In this document: piece after piece, positions 60,206 to 64,000 of the stretch
How positions within the stretch are numbered: the stretch's first letter is position 1
Layout of the letters: the number at the start of each line of letters is the position of its first letter
Program-made: the position numbers and the translations under genes
DNA from: Mytilus edulis
Lineage: Eukaryota; Mollusca; Bivalvia; Mytilida; Mytilidae
DNA: 64,000 bases
Assembly (NCBI RefSeq): GCF_963676685.1
Contig: NC_092354.1
Location: 74,971,335 to 75,035,334, forward strand
Reading direction: 5' to 3'
Notes under the pieces: model-generated
The model's database searches: none
Told to the model about the DNA's origin: nothing
Seen by the model: the letters and a program-made list of their open reading frames with translations, nothing else

Positions 60206-61222
60206 TTAATTTAAAATAATTTCTAACATAAATTTTGAACATAGCAAAAACTGCACGATTAGCAGTATAAATAATTGTTAATTTTTAGATATCATTTTGA
60301 CATTATATTATTTTAACCATCTTGTTAGTTAATTGACTGTTAGTATATTCATGATAATTTCATTCGTTTAGTACTACTTGTAAGGCTTATATTGAACCTC
60401 CGTTACTACACAATCTAATTGTTCATCAAATTTATTCAGATTTAAGACAAAATCAGTCTTTACTCTATTAGAATTGGAAGCATGCAAACGTGCACTGTGT
60501 CCATAGTGTTAAACAAAATCAAAGATTAAAAAAACATTGTTTTTTTTAAAGATTATTCATAAAGAACCTCAATATGTTCCATAATCACTAAATATTTCGT
60601 TTTAATATCAACTACATGTAAATTGCAAATATTTGCCTATTTGAACAGACATGTTACTTGTAAATACTAATTTACTTGAATTAATTTGTAACAACATTCT
60701 TTTTAAACTAATTCCTGACAATCAAACTGATTGTTTTCCTATATGTTTCACACAACTTAATCTCCTATCATGTTTGTTTGATAAGTCGTTTCATAAAAAG
60801 TTAGCTCATGCAATCAATTCGAATTGAATATGAGATGCAAAGTTGTACAACTCTAAAATTCTAAGAAATCTAGAACATAGTCCACTTCACAATAACTGTC
60901 AATCACACATACGTTTCTAAGTGTTTAGAACATAGTCCACGTCACAAAAAAATTTAACGTAAAATGTTCACATATACTCGAACAATTTACAGCAATGTAA
61001 AAGTCATCAACAGAAGAAGGACATTTTCTACAACTGAGTATTATTCAAAAAGTAGCATACCACATCACGTTCGTCTTCGGCCATTCGGACGACCTGTCTC
61101 TCCGATCTGCGTCTTGGCGATGTTTGTCATCTGATTGGCAACAGTTGATGCACTTAATCACTTAAGCGATCTGTCATGGCAAGAGTGTTTGCATAATTGT
61201 CATATGTTATAGCAAAATCAGT
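60206..61222 (-). other. Downstream flank or 3' UTR of the P450 gene
   Basis: No exon seen. The nearest canonical AATAAA on the minus strand that I find is at about 60431-60436, 790 bp past the stop; whether it is used is unknown. A short direct repeat (TAGAACATAGTCCAC) lies at about 60870 and 60925. Confidence 0.35.
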
Positions 61223-61333
61223 TCACGCAGAGCATGTATTTGATCTCATATTCGGTCGAACACGATCCTCTAAATGTACGAAAACGCCATCCTTCGGACA
61301 AAGCATTGGCCTCAAGGCTGTTGGAAGAGGATC
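61223..61333 (-). CDS. P450 last exon
   Basis: The acceptor TTTATAG precedes GATCCTC. The frame enters in phase 0 and encodes DPLPTALRPMLCPKDGVFVH and a short tail, stopping at TGA 61223-61225 (36 residues). A plus-strand 60-codon frame over the same bases is its antisense shadow. The exon is shorter than a typical open-frame cutoff and was placed by splice phase and P450 C-terminal similarity. Confidence 0.85.
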   Translation of the reverse strand, partial: DPLPTALRPMLCPKDGVFVHLEDRVRPNMRSNTCSA

Positions 61334-64000
61334 CTATAAATAGAAACAAATATTGTGAATCATTTTGTCATAGGCGCATTTTTAATCCTGATGACTCATA
61401 TAATTTAATCAAATAGAGAAAGGAATATCTAAAACTATATATTTTTCTCATACTTTTTATAGCATATTGTAACAATGTTTAAAAGAAAATTGTTTATTCG
61501 GACCCAAATTTGTTGTTAAATTTGCAGGTTTGTAAAACCAAAGGTAACGTAGCAAAAGTAAACTTACGATTGTCTGGGAACATGGTTTTATCACAAATCT
61601 CTGTAAAAGTTTCACCATGGCAACCTTGACTTGGAGGTCAGCAAACTTAAGACCAGGGCACATTCGTGGGCCTTGTCCGTATGGCAGATAAGAAAAGGCA
61701 TGACGCTTTTGAATTTCTTCGGGAGAAAATCTGAAACAATAAATCAAACTACTTATAAGACGCTATACTTGATTTCCAATACTATTCATTAATATTCTTT
61801 CCAAATGTTAGTATCTGTGTAGTGCATAATTCCCGATTTGAATACATAGAAGTTCAAGGAGGCCAGCAATAATTTATTCAAACGAAACCAATCAAGCAAA
61901 ACCAATATTGTCTTCTTAAAAAAACAACTGTCTACAGGTACCAGCCAGTATATACTAACTACTATGGAAACTGCTGCGAGTATATAATAGTTGAGAATAG
62001 ATAAAACAGAGACTATCAAAGAACTACTAGCAATGATATTTGCATTCATACAGCGATAAGACTTAGTTTCAATACTGTGGGCACCGAATACAAATACTAC
62101 GATAAGACAATTTCAGACTTTGACCTATTTACTAGTACTAGTATTTCATTCATGTTTAAGTGTGAACATGTCACGACAGAGTCATAGATCGTGTTAGGTT
62201 AAACTGATTTACATTCCATATAAAGGTCAAAGTCCATTCTAAAGTTCTTATTACCTTCTAAAACCGACCACTGACATAAGTTCTCATAACAGTCCCGTAT
62301 ATACCGGTCAGTGAAAACAAGAGTTCTAATAACATATAAAGATATAGGAAGATGTGATATGAGTGCCAACGAGACAACTCTCCATCCAAATAACAATTTA
62401 TAAAAGTAAATCATTATAGGTCAAGGAACGGCCTTCGACACGGAGCCTTGGCTCACACCTAATAGTAAACTATAATATGTTTATATACATATGTGGTTCG
62501 TAGGTGTTTCTCGATTCTCGTTTTTAGACACCTTAGATTTTTTGTTTGAATGGTTTGACACTAGTAATTTTGTGGGTTTTTTATAGCTTACTCTTTTATA
62601 TTTAGCCGAGGTCCATGTTGAAAGCCGTACTTTGACCTTTAATCGCTTAAATTTTCCGAATTGTGCCTAGGCTGGAAATCTTTTCATTGGCACTCATACC
62701 ACATCTGATTATATTTATAATCGCTTTATAATTGATTGATTGATTGATTGATTGTTGATTGTTGGTTGCTTTTGGTCAGACAAATAGATATATTAAGGAA
62801 TAATCTGGTTTTCAGATCATACGTACCTTTCAGGAATAAATTTCTCTGGCTGAGGGTATATTTTTTCATCTGAATATAAAGTACAAGTCATTACTCGTAC
62901 AACAACGTCTTTTTTAAACTCTACACCATTAATATTACAATCTTCAGTAACTCTCCGCGTCACTCTGAAATTCAAAAGATATTAATGATCACGTGTACAC
63001 ATATATAGTGTATAATATAGAATATATGTCAAACATTTCTATTTAACGTACTGGTATGTCTTTGGCTTATGTCCCCCATAATTAACTAGGTAGTTGGTAA
63101 TTTCTTTAGAATTGTATTATATTTTGACATCTAAGGGAATTCCTAATTATACCGTATTTATTTTGTTCATTGTTGAAGGCTTGTTGTTCACATAAAAGTT
63201 TCTTTTTTGTCTTTCGTTTGTTAATAAGAAACTGACAAACAAAATAGACATCTTCTGATTGTGTATTTGTTGCTTTGATATTCCAATTTATTAGAATAAA
63301 AGTAAGTTCACAAAAAACTATATAACAAATATTGATGTAGGTGTATTTTGTTTTTTGTACTATTTTACCCTCGTTTTAACTTGCAACATAAAATGTATGT
63401 GTTTAATATTTTGCTCATTTTGAAGTCAGATATTATGTGTACTTACCCAGGAGCACACGGCAAAAGTCGTAATGTTTCGTGTAAAATCATTTGTAAATAT
63501 TCCATTTTTTGTATGTCATCAAATGTTGGTGATTTCTGAAATAAAAGAGTATTAAGATTATTCATTATTGTTATTGCATGACATGTTTTTAAAATCAAAA
63601 TTTTAAAAAAGGGTTTAAGTTATTTCACCAAGTAAACACACGTTGTAAGGATATTCCAATGCAATTCAATTCTCAATTTTTACTAGCTAATGAGAAAACT
63701 TATTAGTAAAAATAAATGAATAAAGAAAAGAGATGATACACAAATATACTTAACATTCAATTAAATTATAATTAATTAAAGAGATCCGAAACTAGATCCA
63801 AAACTAACCTCATATCCACATATTTTTATAACTTCTTGAAAAGCTTTTTGTTGAGCAGTTGGATTCATTGCAAGCATGTGGATTACAAAAGACAGACATG
63901 CGTTGAGCGTTCCTATTCCTCCTCCAATCAGAGAGTTTATATGTCCGACTATCTCTTGATCTTTTAGCTGACGTCGTCTGTATATCCCATATTCGTCCCG
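61223..64000 (-). CDS. Cytochrome P450, CYP3-clan type, C-terminal half (partial)
   Basis: A haem-thiolate monooxygenase, normally bound to the endoplasmic reticulum membrane and reduced by NADPH-P450 reductase. The five visible exons (64000-63809, 63535-63447, 62964-62827, 61730-61568, 61333-61223) join with matching phases and GT-AG borders into 230 residues ending at TGA 61223-61225. In order: the I helix, the K helix with ExxR (HETLR), FIPER joined to FSPEE (PERF region), and the haem-binding loop PYGQGPRMCPG with the ligand Cys at 61658-61660. The C-terminal RPMLCPKDGVFVHLE fits CYP3-clan molluscan P450s. The N-terminal membrane anchor and roughly 270 residues lie beyond the right edge. 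At the I helix the usual (A/G)Gx(D/E)T motif reads GGIGT, lacking the acid. Substrate cannot be told from sequence. Confidence 0.93.
61568..61730 (-). CDS. P450 haem-binding exon
   Basis: 163 bp between TTGTTTCAG and GTAAGT. It completes the Arg codon begun in the previous exon, then reads FSPEEIQKRHAFSYLPYGQG followed by PRMCPGLKFADLQVK. The Cys codon is at 61658-61660. It ends in phase 0. Confidence 0.95.
62342..62705. repeat. Inverted pair of family E repeats inside a P450 intron
   Basis: The plus-strand copy at about 62342-62460 carries GATGTGATATGAGTGCCAAC and GTCAAGGAACGGCCTTCGAC. The minus-strand piece at about 62625-62705 carries GTACTTTGACCTTTAATCGC and CATTGGCACTCATACCACAT. It lies in the intron between the exons ending at 62827 and starting at 61730. 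Confidence 0.65.
62731..62768. repeat. (ATTG)n microsatellite
   Basis: ATTGATTGATTGATTG followed by degenerate TTGATTGTTGG, inside a P450 intron. Confidence 0.9.
62827..62964 (-). CDS. P450 exon after the K helix
   Basis: 138 bp between GAATTTCAG and GTACGT. Reads VTRRVTEDCNINGVEF, then VVVRVMTCTLYSDEKIYPQP and EKFIPE, ending two bases into the Arg codon of PERF. Phases match both neighbours. Confidence 0.93.
63447..63535 (-). CDS. P450 K-helix exon
   Basis: 89 bp between TTTCAG and GTAAGT. Reads KSPTFDDIQKMEYLQM then ILHETLRLLPCAPG. The ExxR pair is Glu at 63476-63478 and Arg three codons later. Confidence 0.93.
63809..64000 (-). CDS. P450 I-helix exon, cut by the window edge
   Basis: At least 192 bp, ending at donor GTTAGT in phase 0. 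Reads RDEYGIYRRRQLKDQEIVGH, INSLIGGGIGTLNACLSFV, IHMLAMNPTAQQKAFQEV. The segment LSFVIHMLAMNPTAQQK aligns well with the CYP3A region after the oxygen-binding groove. This places GGIGTL opposite the usual AGYETT. Confidence 0.9.

Noticed and set aside
61234..61416. Plus-strand 60-codon open frame
   Set aside because: It is antisense to the P450 last exon at 61223-61333, which joins in phase with the upstream P450 exons.
61789..62049. 86-codon hydrophobic minus-strand frame between P450 exons
   Set aside because: It lies in the intron between exons that already join in phase, and does not match P450 sequence.

Overview
The window is eukaryotic and almost entirely intergenic. The only convincing host gene has GT-AG introns, base composition is AT-rich, and most of the length is repeats. 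Several dispersed repeat families are ones I know from marine mussels (Mytilus): the element carrying GCGCGTTTCGTCTAC, the one carrying GATGTGGTATGATTGCC, and the one carrying AACTGACAACGCCATGGC. A Mytilus-like bivalve is therefore the best inference. No bacterial or operon features are present.

Layout. 1-7300: two copies of a dispersed mussel repeat, a near-identical 1.4 kb tandem duplication, a 12 x 53 bp minisatellite and a 140 bp hairpin. 7343-19323: a 12.0 kb foldback structure. Its inverted arms (4.87 kb and 2.57 kb) are made mostly of 328 bp tandem units, surround a 4.5 kb middle, and are bounded by an exact 8 bp direct repeat (GTAATGTA). It looks like a giant non-autonomous foldback DNA transposon and is the most unusual object here. 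20700-23863: a 47-48 bp minisatellite of roughly 66 copies. 24270-24545: a TTAA-type MITE. 26366-28060: a decayed CR1/jockey-like LINE. 33095-38030: three more reverse-transcriptase remnants, namely a jockey-like one carrying later insertions, an antisense L1/Tx1-like one, and a C-terminal scrap. 38300-60200: scattered mussel repeats and MITEs, and one possible degenerate mobile-element gene. 61223-64000: the last five exons, on the minus strand, of a cytochrome P450 of CYP3-clan type, running off the right edge.

The P450 is the only functional-looking protein gene. Its reading frame, splice sites, ExxR motif, PERF region and haem-binding cysteine are intact over the visible 230 residues. However, the I-helix acid residue that normally pairs with the conserved threonine appears to be glycine. 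Everything else is mobile-element or satellite biology: insertions into insertions, array expansion by unequal exchange, and TIR elements without transposase. All family assignments come from reading the sequence by eye; no database search was run.
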